64,000 nucleotides of DNA from Chitinophaga pinensis. GTDB lineage: Bacteria > Bacteroidota > Bacteroidia > 2-12-FULL-35-15. Under the pieces are notes generated by a model. It worked only from the letters and a program-made list of their open reading frames with translations. It was not told the origin of the DNA and searched no databases. The stretch is taken from assembly GCA_945885475.1 (NCBI GenBank), contig CAMCYR010000004.1, positions 46,667 through 110,666 of the forward strand. Direction: 5' to 3'. This document shows positions 56,294 through 63,954 of this stretch, one piece after another (positions within the stretch are counted from its first letter, which is position 1; the number at the start of each line of letters is the position of its first letter). Made by a program: the position numbers and the translations under genes.

Positions 56294-57235
56294 ATGAAAA
56301 ACATTTTTCGAGATTTTTTTACGTTCAATAAGCGTGAACGTAATGGTGTGTTTGTTTTATTAAGTATCATTTGCGTGTTGGTGCTTTATCTGAATATTTC
56401 TTTACGTTTTGTATCACAGGAGCCCGTAAATTTTGATAAATTCGATAAGGATGTGGAACGATTTCGCTCTTCTGTAAAGGAGAAAGAGGTTTTTTCTGAT
56501 TTTACAGAAAGTAGCAATAGTAATTCAATAAATAAGTCAGAGCGCTTTAATTTCGATCCGAATAATTTACCCGATTCGGAATGGACGCGCTTAGGTTTAA
56601 CTGAAAAACAGATTAAAAGTATCAGGAAATTCGAAACCAAAGGTGGTAGATTCCGAAAGAAAGAAGATGTAAAAAAAATGTATTGTATCAAGGAAGAACT
56701 GTACTTCTCTTTGGAACCCTTCATTAAAATTAATTCTCCTGCTGTAAAAGCCGATTCTGTATCCGGACCCACATCCCTATTTAAAAATGGTAAAGTTGAA
56801 AAGATGATCAATCGTGTAATTCCTGAAGTGCATTCAAAATCAATCCTTGAACTGAATACTGCAGATTCCGCGATGTTTACAAGTATAAAAGGGATCGGAC
56901 CATTTTATGCGAAAAATATAATTAAATATAGAAATTCCATTGGTGGTTTTGTCGCGAAAGAACAGTTGCTTGAAATATGGAAATTTGATCAGGAGAAATT
57001 AAACGCTATTGAACCTTTTATAACGGTAGATCCTTCAAAAATTAAATTTATAAATATTAATTCCTGTGAAGCTGCCGATCTGAAAAATGCATATATAAGT
57101 TGGAATGTTGCAAATGCAATTGTGAATTATCGAAAGAATCACGGTAAATACAGGGCCTTGGATGAAATAAAAAAAACAGATTTGGTAGATGACGAAACAT
57201 ACCGTAAAATTGTACCGTACTTAGTCACGGAGTGA
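56294..57235 (+). CDS. Membrane-anchored helix-hairpin-helix (ComEA-like) protein
   Basis: A 313-residue protein. The N-terminus is FFTFNKRERNGVFVLLS with a membrane segment (FVLLSIICVLVLYLNIS, about 20-36). Three or four helix-hairpin-helix units follow: LTEKQIKSIRKFETKGGRF (about 110-130), LNTADSAMFTSIKGIGPFYAKNI (split: LNTADSAMFTSIKGIG and PFYAKNIIKYR, about 188-215), and ININSCEAADLKNA with a last KYRALDEIKKTDL. Such proteins bind DNA in competence (ComEA), and in Bacteroidota they are widespread as inner-membrane proteins of unproved role. It precedes apt by about 100 bases. Confidence 0.85.
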   Translation: MKNIFRDFFTFNKRERNGVFVLLSIICVLVLYLNISLRFVSQEPVNFDKFDKDVERFRSSVKEKEVFSDFTESSNSNSINKSERFNFDPNNLPDSEWTRLGLTEKQIKSIRKFETKGGRFRKKEDVKKMYCIKEELYFSLEPFIKINSPAVKADSVSGPTSLFKNGKVEKMINRVIPEVHSKSILELNTADSAMFTSIKGIGPFYAKNIIKYRNSIGGFVAKEQLLEIWKFDQEKLNAIEPFITVDPSKIKFININSCEAADLKNAYISWNVANAIVNYRKNHGKYRALDEIKKTDLVDDETYRKIVPYLVTE

Positions 57236-57246
57236 TAACGTAAAAA

Positions 57247-57315
57247 GGTGATAAAGTAATAGCGGAGCATTTAGCTTAGTTCTAAAATTTTTTTTACTTT
57301 TAATACTTTATCACC
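57247..57315 (+). promoter_or_regulatory. Inverted repeat leader before apt
   Basis: GGTGATAAAGTA (57247-57258) and its exact complement TACTTTATCACC (57304-57315) are 12-bp arms 45 bases apart. The right arm merges into ATCAC repeats (57310, 57317, 57326) ending just before the ATG. The structure could be a leader hairpin controlling apt or a terminator-like end of the HhH gene; a T-run lies inside the loop and not after the stem. Confidence 0.5.
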
Positions 57316-57337
57316 AATCACTTTATCACTATCAAAG

Positions 57338-57865
57338 ATGCTAACAGACAAAATTAAATCAGTAATAAGAGATGTTCCCGATTTCCCTAAACCGGGAATT
57401 TTATTCAAAGACATAACGCCAATTTTTCACGATCAGCAACTATGCAATGAAATAGTATCGGAATTCGCCAATCGTGTTGCCGATAAAAAAATCAATGCGA
57501 TCGTTGGTGTCGAAAGTCGTGGCTTTTTATTTGGATTCGCCCTGGCAAACAAGATGAATATTCCTTTTATTTTGGTCCGCAAAGCAGGGAAGTTACCTTA
57601 TAAAAAGATTGCCTATGAATATGATCTTGAGTACGGAAGTGCGAAGGTAGAAATGCAGGTTGATGAAATTCAGCCAGGCTGGAATGTATTGATTCATGAT
57701 GATCTGCTCGCTACAGGTGGAACTGCTGAAGCGGCTGCGAAATTAATCCAGATGCAGCAAGGTATTGTTGCCGGTTTCGCTTTTGTGGTTGAACTGAATT
57801 TTTTGAAAGGAAGAGAGAAATTACTGCCCTACTCATCCGAGATTATTAGTTTAGTAAATTATTAA
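57338..57865 (+). CDS. apt: Adenine phosphoribosyltransferase
   Basis: A 175-residue enzyme, normal length, that salvages adenine with PRPP to give AMP. It has VPDFPKPGILFKDITPIFHD (about 10-29), GVESRGFLFGFALANK (about 60-75), RKAGKLPYKKI and the PRPP-binding loop VLIHDDLLATGGTAEAAAKL (about 122-141). The cytoplasmic enzyme is preceded by an unusual repeat-rich leader. Confidence 0.95.
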   Translation: MLTDKIKSVIRDVPDFPKPGILFKDITPIFHDQQLCNEIVSEFANRVADKKINAIVGVESRGFLFGFALANKMNIPFILVRKAGKLPYKKIAYEYDLEYGSAKVEMQVDEIQPGWNVLIHDDLLATGGTAEAAAKLIQMQQGIVAGFAFVVELNFLKGREKLLPYSSEIISLVNY

Positions 57866-57922
57866 AAATCATAGGAATTACTGACCAATTTTTCGTTTTA
57901 TTCTACTTTAATCTCAATTTAC

Positions 57923-57930
57923 TATATTTG
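57923..57930 (+). promoter_or_regulatory. -7 promoter box for the PKD protein gene
   Basis: TATATTTG is a perfect TAnnTTTG box 20 bases before the ATG. There is no clear TTG at the usual upstream distance. Confidence 0.55.
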
Positions 57931-57950
57931 TTAACCTTAAATAAAAAAAC

Positions 57951-59720
57951 ATGAAAAAAATAATTCTAAAAATAGTAGTAATTGCCTTGCTTTTTTTGCA
58001 AACAAAAAGTTTTAGTCAATGTCCGAGCTGCAATATTGATAGTACTTTTAATAGTCCGGGTATATATCCTACAACCCTTGCTACTGGTACCCAAACTGTT
58101 CCTTATTCCGATGATGTTACGTTCGTTATGTTTCTAGATACTTCTGGATTTGCAGTAAATTATTTTAAAATAACAGGTGTAACAGGTTTGCCTTTTGGTT
58201 TGAATTGGGAATGTAACAATTCTGCTGTTGGATGTCAATATAATCCAAACGTTAATATTAGAGGTTGTGTTCGCATTTGTGGAACCCCTATTCAATCTGG
58301 TTTTTTTACTGTTGATGTAAATTTAGTGATAAATTTAGCAACCGTTGGTGATGTAAATTCTACCGCCCAAATTTTTATACAGATTGATCCTGTTGCCGGT
58401 GGTAATTCAGGTTTTACTTTTAGTCCTTCCATCTCCTGTGATTCGGCTTTGGTCGATTTTGATGCTCTTATTGATGGTGCTCCAAGTCCTACAACTTACT
58501 CCTGGAATTTTGGCAATGGAAATACCAGCAATTTGCAATTCCCTCCTTCACAGTTGTATTCAACTCCAGGTGATTATGTTGTTACCTTACAAACAGATGT
58601 TTTAGGTTATAAAATTACGGATGTAAATTTATTTAGTGTAAATAATAATTGGTGTGGTGATGTAGAAGAACCAAGTTTGCCATTTATTGGTTGCACCGCT
58701 TCACCAGATCCTTTTTTTGAAATATTTAATTCACTTTCTTCCAATCTTTATACCTCTAGCTCACTAAGTGGAACTACTTCAGGTGCATGGAATAGCTTAA
58801 ATATCAATTTAATCAATCCGCCATATTCCATCATAATATGGGATGAAGATGCCGTCAGTATGAATGATAATTTAGGTAGTTTTCCTTTTTCTGTTTCTGG
58901 TCCAGGAACAATTCCATTTTCTGGTGCAGGTGGTACCGCAGGAAATTTGATAGTTTCTACATACGTAATTCAGACTTTTTTGAATTATGACACGGTGCAT
59001 GTTTTTGCATCACCTGCAGCTCCATCTTCAATTGTAATAAGTGGTAACGATACCATTTGTGAAGGTGATTCAGTATTGTTAAGTATAAGCGGAACGGGTA
59101 TCAATACAATTCAGTGGTATAATGATACCACCGCTCTTGTTTCTGCTGATAGCACATCTATTTTAGTTTATCAAAATGGTAATTACTGGGTTCAAGTAAC
59201 AAATGCAAATGGATGTACCACTAATAGCAATCAACAAGCAATTTTTGTAGCTCCTAATCCCTTAAATCCTACGTTTCTTATTACTTCAAACACCTTAACA
59301 TGCTTCTCAGCAGCATCTCAATATCAATGGTATCTCAATGGAAACGTAATACCTGGTGCTGATTCCTCTGTATATCAAATTGCTGCTACCGGTTATTATT
59401 CTGTCGTAACTACAAATGCTTTTGGATGTTCGTCATCGAGTATTCTTGTATTGGCAACTTATGTCGGAATAGACGAATTAGACGCACTGAATCATTTAGT
59501 GGTTTTTCCAAACCCATCTGCTGAAGTATTCAATTTTAATGCAGATCAAAGACTTATTGGAATGAATTATAGTATCACAGATAATTTGGGACGATTAATA
59601 AAAGAAGGTAAGATTCAAGATAATGAAACAAAAATTTCATTAGCAGAATTTGATCGAGGTATTTATTTTTTAAATATTTTTGGGGAATCTTCAAAAACAT
59701 TTAAACTTATTAAAAATTAA
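57951..59720 (+). CDS. Secreted PKD/Ig-like protein with a T9SS type A sorting domain
   Basis: A 589-residue protein: signal peptide (MKKIILKIVVIALLFLQTKSFSQ), an N-terminal region with paired cysteines (CPSCNID, CNNSAVGCQYN, GCVRICGTP), a PKD domain (about 165-220; TYSWNFGNGNTSN), an Ig-like unit (about 360-430; DTICEGDSVLLSISGTG ... NANGCTTNSN), a second Ig-like unit with QYQWYLNGNVIPG, and a type A sorting domain (about 515-589; VVFPNPSAEVFNFN, ITDNLGRLIKEGK, RGIYFLNIFG, KTFKLIKN). It is likely a T9SS cargo, and an enzymatic part is not seen. Confidence 0.88.
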   Translation: MKKIILKIVVIALLFLQTKSFSQCPSCNIDSTFNSPGIYPTTLATGTQTVPYSDDVTFVMFLDTSGFAVNYFKITGVTGLPFGLNWECNNSAVGCQYNPNVNIRGCVRICGTPIQSGFFTVDVNLVINLATVGDVNSTAQIFIQIDPVAGGNSGFTFSPSISCDSALVDFDALIDGAPSPTTYSWNFGNGNTSNLQFPPSQLYSTPGDYVVTLQTDVLGYKITDVNLFSVNNNWCGDVEEPSLPFIGCTASPDPFFEIFNSLSSNLYTSSSLSGTTSGAWNSLNINLINPPYSIIIWDEDAVSMNDNLGSFPFSVSGPGTIPFSGAGGTAGNLIVSTYVIQTFLNYDTVHVFASPAAPSSIVISGNDTICEGDSVLLSISGTGINTIQWYNDTTALVSADSTSILVYQNGNYWVQVTNANGCTTNSNQQAIFVAPNPLNPTFLITSNTLTCFSAASQYQWYLNGNVIPGADSSVYQIAATGYYSVVTTNAFGCSSSSILVLATYVGIDELDALNHLVVFPNPSAEVFNFNADQRLIGMNYSITDNLGRLIKEGKIQDNETKISLAEFDRGIYFLNIFGESSKTFKLIKN

Positions 59721-59810
59721 ATTGTTTAAATATAATATTTATCAAATTTTTAATAGTGGTTTGAGTTCAACCAAGAAACAAAATTTAGACAAAAAATAAG
59801 ATAATATTTA

Positions 59811-59818
59811 TATTTTTG
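59811..59818 (+). promoter_or_regulatory. -7 promoter box for the acyl-CoA dehydrogenase gene
   Basis: TATTTTTG is a perfect TAnnTTTG box. It overlaps an in-frame TTG at 59816, which therefore cannot be the start codon of the gene; the ATG at 59852 is used. Confidence 0.6.
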
Positions 59819-59851
59819 TGGCCTTTTAAAATTATAACTATAACTACAACA

Positions 59852-60991
59852 ATGGATTTTAGCACAAACGAAAATCAGCGAATGATTGCTGACATGATAA
59901 AAAAGTTTGGGGATGATCACATTCGCCCAAAAATGATGGAGTGGGACGAATCACAAGAGTTTCCCGTGGAAGTTTTCAAAAAACTAGGAGAGTTGGGATT
60001 GATGGGCGTTTTAGTGCCTGAGCAATACGGTGGATCAGGATTTTCTTATTCAGAATACGTGACAGCGATTGTTGAGTTGTCCAAGATTTGCGGTTCAATC
60101 GGATTGTCAATGGCGGCTCACAATTCATTGTGTACAGGCCATATTTTAGCATTCGGAAACGAAGAACAAAAGCAAAAATACCTTCCTAAACTCGCAACAG
60201 CCGAATGGATCGGTGCTTGGGGTTTAACGGAGACAGGAACCGGTTCCGATTCAGGCGGGATGACCACAATAGCAAAAAAAGATGGTGACCACTATGTGAT
60301 CAATGGCTCTAAAAATTTTATTACACACGCTATTTCAGGTAATGTTGCTGTTGTAGTTGTTCGTACCGGTGAAAAAGGCGATTCTCATGGAATGTCTGCT
60401 TTTATTATCGAAAAAGGAACTCCGGGATTTAAATCGGGAAAAAAAGAAAATAAATTAGGAATGCGTGCTTCGGAAACAGCGGAGCTGATTTTTGATAATT
60501 GCCGTGTTCATCAGGATCAACTGTTGGGAAAAGAAGGTGACGGATTTATTCAGGCAATGAAAGTGTTGGATGGTGGACGAATCTCTATCGCTTCGTTGGC
60601 GGTTGGTATCGCAAAAGGCGCTTTTGATTGCGCATTGAAATATTCAAAAGAACGCGAACAGTTCGGAAAGCCAATTTCTCAATTCCAGGGTATTTCATTT
60701 AAGTTGGCCGATATGGCAACAGAAATTGAAGCAGCTGAATTATTAACATTTTATGCTGCCGATAAAAAGAATAAAGGCGAGAAAATGACCAAAGAAGGTG
60801 CTTATGCCAAATACTATGCTTCAGAAATGTGTGTGAGAGCGGCAAATGAAGCGGTCCAGATATTCGGTGGTTATGGTTACACAAAAGACTTCCCGGCTGA
60901 AAAATATTATCGCGATAGTAAATTATGTACCATCGGTGAAGGAACGTCCGAGATTCAGAAAATAGTAATTGCTCGTGAAATTATGAAGTAA
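59852..60991 (+). CDS. Acyl-CoA dehydrogenase (short-chain/butyryl-CoA type)
   Basis: A 379-residue FAD enzyme of usual length that introduces the 2,3 double bond in acyl-CoA during beta-oxidation or branched amino-acid breakdown. Visible are MGVLVPEQYGGSGFSYSEYV, the family signature GAWGLTETGTGSDSGGM, a KNKLGMRASETAEL-like segment and YSKEREQFGKPISQFQGISF. The C-terminal block YGYTKDFPAEKYYRDSKLC is followed by IGEGTSEIQ, whose Glu (about residue 363) is the catalytic base position of short- and medium-chain enzymes. The start at ATG 59852 gives the conserved MDFSTNENQ beginning. Confidence 0.93.
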   Translation: MDFSTNENQRMIADMIKKFGDDHIRPKMMEWDESQEFPVEVFKKLGELGLMGVLVPEQYGGSGFSYSEYVTAIVELSKICGSIGLSMAAHNSLCTGHILAFGNEEQKQKYLPKLATAEWIGAWGLTETGTGSDSGGMTTIAKKDGDHYVINGSKNFITHAISGNVAVVVVRTGEKGDSHGMSAFIIEKGTPGFKSGKKENKLGMRASETAELIFDNCRVHQDQLLGKEGDGFIQAMKVLDGGRISIASLAVGIAKGAFDCALKYSKEREQFGKPISQFQGISFKLADMATEIEAAELLTFYAADKKNKGEKMTKEGAYAKYYASEMCVRAANEAVQIFGGYGYTKDFPAEKYYRDSKLCTIGEGTSEIQKIVIAREIMK

Positions 60992-61114
60992 TTTTTGATT
61001 TGGAAAACAAGTGAAATCTGCTTGCATCGGAGGTTTTTATCACTTTTTTGTAAGAAAAAATAAAAATAAATTTAATTTTTCAAGATTTAGGATTTAGAAT
61101 TTAGAAAATTTAAT

Positions 61115-61122
61115 TATATTTG
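61115..61122 (+). promoter_or_regulatory. -7 promoter box for rpsU
   Basis: TATATTTG, a perfect TAnnTTTG box, 33 bases before the ATG. The leader is A-rich and contains no Shine-Dalgarno sequence. Confidence 0.65.
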
Positions 61123-61155
61123 CATCCCATTTATAAAAATTAAAAACAATATACA

Positions 61156-61350
61156 ATGTTAATAGTACAAGTTAAAGAAGGCGAAGCAATCGAAAAAGCA
61201 CTTAAGAAATTCAAAAAGAAATTTGAAAAAACTGGTGTTGTTAAAGCATTACGTGAACGATCAAAATTTACTAAACCTTCTGTAGTGTTCCGCGAAGCAA
61301 GAATCAAAGCGATTTATAAAGAAAAAATGCAACGTAACGAAGAAGCTTAA
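61156..61350 (+). CDS. rpsU: Ribosomal protein bS21
   Basis: A 64-residue, highly basic protein of the small ribosomal subunit (MLIVQVKEGEAIEKALKKFK, KTGVVKALRERSKFTKPSV, RREA-like FREARIKAIYK), typical of Bacteroidota bS21. In this phylum bS21 is known to help hide the anti-Shine-Dalgarno end of 16S rRNA. In some relatives rpsU has a strong Shine-Dalgarno sequence for self-control, but here the leader has none. A long stacked hairpin follows the gene, then xerC and hpf. Confidence 0.95.
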   Translation: MLIVQVKEGEAIEKALKKFKKKFEKTGVVKALRERSKFTKPSVVFREARIKAIYKEKMQRNEEA

Positions 61351-61378
61351 TTCTTCCTTCCATTTGTTAAATATTCCC

Positions 61379-61460
61379 AAAGAGGAAAATTTTACTTGTT
61401 TGACCATAACTTTAATTTGTTATTTGCGTTAAACAAGTAGATTTTTCCTCTTTATTATTT
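61379..61460 (+). terminator. Long stacked hairpin after rpsU
   Basis: Three nested helices: AAAGAGGAAAA/TTTTCCTCTTT (61379-61389 with 61443-61453, 11 bp), TACTTGTTT/AAACAAGTA (61393-61401 with 61431-61439, 9 bp) and ATAAC/GTTAT (61406-61410 with 61419-61423). T-rich sequence follows. It is much larger than the other terminators in the window, so it may be a terminator with an added role such as mRNA protection. Confidence 0.75.
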
Positions 61461-61576
61461 AGTTTAATTATTATTTTCAGTACTGAAATTTAATTAAACT
61501 AATTGCTTTGGAAACTGTGGAGTTGCCATTGAGACAATAGATTAAAAGGAATCATCGTTTTAATTTTTCCTTTTTT

Positions 61577-62455
61577 ATGGACGCAAGCCGGGATAGTTTT
61601 TTACAATACCTTCAATTCGAAAAACGATTGTCAAGCCATACTGTTTTGGCCTATTCTGGAGACCTGGAACAGTTTTTCTCTTTTCTAGAGAATACCTATC
61701 AAATAAAAAATATTCCTGAAATTACACACACACTTATCCGTTCCTGGGTTGTTGAACTTATGGATCAGAAGATTAGTCCACGCTCTGTAAATCGTAAGAT
61801 CACTACGCTCAAAACCTTTTATAAATATCTTCTCCGGCAAGGTATTGTTGTCGAAAATCCAATGATGAAGATAATGTCACCAAAAACTTCCAAGCGATTG
61901 CCAGTTTTTGTCGAAAAGGATAATATGGATGTACTGATAGATAATGTTGAGTTTTCGGATGATCTAGATGGAATCCGTAATAAACTGATTATTGAACTTT
62001 TTTATGCAACCGGAATCCGTTTGTCGGAGCTTATCAATCTCAAACAAACAAATGTTGATATGCATCAATGCCAGATCAAGGTTTTGGGCAAACGCAATAA
62101 GGAAAGAATTATCCCTTTTAGTAATGACTTAAGAAATAGTATTCAGAACTACGTTTCGTGCAAAACATCCATGCCCAATGAATTTCTTTTTCAAATGAAA
62201 AATGGAAAAAAAATGTATGAAAAATTTGTTTACAGATTGGTTAACAATTACCTTTCACTTGTTACAACAATTGACAAAAAAAGTCCGCATGTTTTACGCC
62301 ATACATTTGCAACGCACATGCTTAATAATGGCGCTGATTTAAATGCTATCAAAGAATTGCTGGGTCATGCAAATCTTTCGGCAACACAGGTGTATACGCA
62401 TAATACGGTTGAGAAATTGAAAAATATCCATAAGCAAGCACATCCCAAAGGGTAA
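61577..62455 (+). CDS. xerC: Tyrosine recombinase XerC/XerD
   Basis: A 292-residue site-specific recombinase that resolves chromosome dimers at dif with its partner. An N-terminal SAM-like DNA-binding domain (about 1-90; FLQYLQFEKRLSSHTVLAYS) is followed by the catalytic domain. All active-site residues can be placed: Arg148 (ATGIRLSEL), His238 and Arg241 (HVLRHTFATHML), His264 (LGHANLSATQ) and Tyr273 (VYTHNTVEKL). The distinction between XerC and XerD is not certain from sequence. It lies between rpsU and hpf, a conserved order in Bacteroidota. Confidence 0.92.
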   Translation: MDASRDSFLQYLQFEKRLSSHTVLAYSGDLEQFFSFLENTYQIKNIPEITHTLIRSWVVELMDQKISPRSVNRKITTLKTFYKYLLRQGIVVENPMMKIMSPKTSKRLPVFVEKDNMDVLIDNVEFSDDLDGIRNKLIIELFYATGIRLSELINLKQTNVDMHQCQIKVLGKRNKERIIPFSNDLRNSIQNYVSCKTSMPNEFLFQMKNGKKMYEKFVYRLVNNYLSLVTTIDKKSPHVLRHTFATHMLNNGADLNAIKELLGHANLSATQVYTHNTVEKLKNIHKQAHPKG

Positions 62456-62491
62456 AATAGTAGTATAGAATTATTAATTAATTTAAATAAC

Positions 62492-62497
62492 AGGAGG
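62492..62497 (+). promoter_or_regulatory. Strong Shine-Dalgarno sequence before hpf
   Basis: AGGAGG with an 8-base spacer to the ATG at 62506. The starts of other genes in this window have A-rich leaders without such a sequence, as usual for Bacteroidota. Confidence 0.8.
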
Positions 62498-62505
62498 ACA
62501 AAATT

Positions 62506-62805
62506 ATGACACTGAAAATTCAATCGGTACATTTCGATGCAGATAAAAAACTATTAGCATTTGTGGAAGAGAAAGTAGATAAATTAACGCACTATTATGA
62601 TGGTATTATAAATAGTGAGGTGATACTCAAATTAGACAAGTCAGATACTGCAGAAAATAAAATCGCAGAAATTAAATTACACATAGCCGGAAACGATCTT
62701 TTTGCAAAAAAGCAATGTAAGAGTTTCGAAGAGGCTATTGATAGTAGCATTGATGCATTGAAAGTGCAAGTAAAAAAACACAAAGAAAAAGTACAAGGAT
62801 TATAA
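62506..62805 (+). CDS. hpf: Ribosome hibernation promoting factor (S30AE family)
   Basis: A 99-residue protein of the short HPF/YfiA family that binds the decoding region of the 30S subunit and silences ribosomes in stationary phase. Visible family features are KIQSVHFDADKKLLAFVEEKVDKL at the start (two parts: KIQSVHFDADKK and LLAFVEEKVDKL), VILKLDKSDTAENKIAEIKL and KQCKSFEEAIDSSIDALKVQ. It is the only gene here with a strong Shine-Dalgarno sequence. It probably belongs to the xerC transcript and ends at a strong terminator. Confidence 0.93.
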   Translation: MTLKIQSVHFDADKKLLAFVEEKVDKLTHYYDGIINSEVILKLDKSDTAENKIAEIKLHIAGNDLFAKKQCKSFEEAIDSSIDALKVQVKKHKEKVQGL

Positions 62806-62810
62806 AGGAA

Positions 62811-63503
62811 TTAATTCTTTACGAGAACAGGGACTCTTCTATTGTAAATAGAAGAGTCTTTTTTGTTACAAAGAATGTTTTTTCCCATCGATCCTTTGAT
62901 TCGTTTTAATCGGTTTTCTCTCTTTGTTATAGATACAAAATTTTCAGCGAATGCCGGTTCTGATTCTATTTCGGGCCAATAAGCTTTCCTGAAGTTTATT
63001 TCTTTGTAGCTCAGTGTTATAATCTTCAATTCAGGAAAGTATTTTTTGATATAGCCCGCTAAAAAACAGCATTGCAAATGATCAGTCGCCAATGCAATTC
63101 GTTTGAATCCAAGGTTTCTTGCCATTAGTACGGAGTAAAAAATATTTTCAGTACTGTGTTCCGCTTCTTCTTCCGAAAATGTATTTGCAGAAGGAATCCC
63201 GAGCGAATCGGCATAAATCTTCATTATTTTACCTTCCACATAAGGTGTATAAACGGATCCTCCTGAAAAAATTATGTTCTTTGTTATTCCTCTTTCATAG
63301 AGGTATTTGGCCCAAAGAATGCGCGCCTTTAAAATAGGTTTCATTACAGGATCCTGGTAGGGTACTCCCGGAACAATGATTACATCGAACGGGCTTGAGA
63401 CCAATTCGTTCAGTTTCTCAGATTCTTTGTTTGTTCTGTCGTAGCCGCAAAGAAGTATCAGTGCGCAGCCAAGAGCTGTTGGAGTTGAAAGTGTGCTTTT
63501 CAT
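62811..63503 (-). CDS. DUF218 (YdcF/ElyC/SanA-like) protein
   Basis: A 230-residue protein. An N-terminal hydrophobic stretch (TPTALGCALILLCG) could be a weak signal or lipobox. Family features are FDVIIVPGVPYQDP (about 39-52), ARILWAKYLYERGITKNIIFSGG (two parts: ARILWAKYLYERGI and KNIIFSGGSVY), the conserved EEEAEHSTENI region, and KRIALATDHLQCC. Members such as ElyC and SanA influence envelope polysaccharide carriers, but the reaction is not clear. The C-terminal 18 or so residues (NKKDSSIYNRRVPVLVKN) are encoded by the hpf terminator on the opposite strand, which suggests the reading frame has been extended. Confidence 0.8.
   Translation of the reverse strand: MKSTLSTPTALGCALILLCGYDRTNKESEKLNELVSSPFDVIIVPGVPYQDPVMKPILKARILWAKYLYERGITKNIIFSGGSVYTPYVEGKIMKIYADSLGIPSANTFSEEEAEHSTENIFYSVLMARNLGFKRIALATDHLQCCFLAGYIKKYFPELKIITLSYKEINFRKAYWPEIESEPAFAENFVSITKRENRLKRIKGSMGKNILCNKKDSSIYNRRVPVLVKN
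62832..62864 (+). terminator. Terminator of hpf, inside the convergent gene
   Basis: A 12-bp perfect stem (GACTCTTCTATT 62832-62843, AATAGAAGAGTC 62847-62858) with a 3-base loop and then six T. It lies within the last codons of the DUF218 gene on the other strand. Confidence 0.9.
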
Positions 63504-63759
63504 GGTCCGTAGTTTTTAGTTTATCCCCCGAATGCTGCGCTGTATCTATTATTTTAAATGTTTTAAAGGCGATTCGTCAGGAGAGTAGAGCTTAAACCAT
63601 GGTTTCGGGGATTATTTTACGGCTGTTTTTATTAGAACGACTTTATACTAATTTTATTATTAGAATTATTTTTTTCAATAAAGCAATAAAGTAAATAGCC
63701 GTTTTCTGCAATTTTTTTAGAATTACAATTTTTTTAAAAGAATAATGCAGAATAAAACC

Positions 63760-63788
63760 TTGTTAATTCAAACATTTATCTAAATTTG
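63760..63788 (+). promoter_or_regulatory. Upstream promoter of the tRNA-Thr operon
   Basis: TTG at 63760-63762, an 18-base spacer and TAAATTTG at 63781-63788. Confidence 0.65.
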
Positions 63789-63842
63789 CGACCTCAAAAT
63801 AAGATGGGAAGCATTTTTTTTGAAAAAAAGCGTTAAATCTTT

Positions 63843-63872
63843 TGTTACTCCGCAAATGTTTTATAAATTTGC
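63843..63872 (+). promoter_or_regulatory. Proximal promoter of the tRNA-Thr operon
   Basis: TTG at 63843-63845, a 19-base spacer and TAAATTTG at 63865-63872, about 80 bases before the tRNA. Together with the copy 84 bases upstream it gives two consensus promoters in tandem, as expected for a heavily expressed tRNA/tuf unit. Confidence 0.75.
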
Positions 63873-63954
63873 AATCCTTTTTCGGAGGGGTATAGTGAAA
63901 ATTTAGCAGCCAGAATGGTTGAAGTTCTTTTAAAATATAGTATTACAAGGTATT

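Larger units (their letters stand above)
63504..63954 (+). other. Non-coding region with tandem promoters before tRNA-Thr
   Basis: No protein gene here. It contains two well-formed promoters (given separately) for the tRNA, and very probably tuf, transcript, and an AT-rich stretch upstream. Confidence 0.6.

Noticed and set aside
59816..59851. TTG start giving a 12-residue extension of the acyl-CoA dehydrogenase
   Set aside because: The TTG is part of a perfect TATTTTTG promoter box, and the protein family begins at the MDFSTNENQ start.
63885..63907. GGAGGGG followed by GTG AAA ATT TAG, a possible three-residue leader peptide before tRNA-Thr
   Set aside because: Too short to support coding, and the site is in an untranslated tRNA leader; kept only as a remark.
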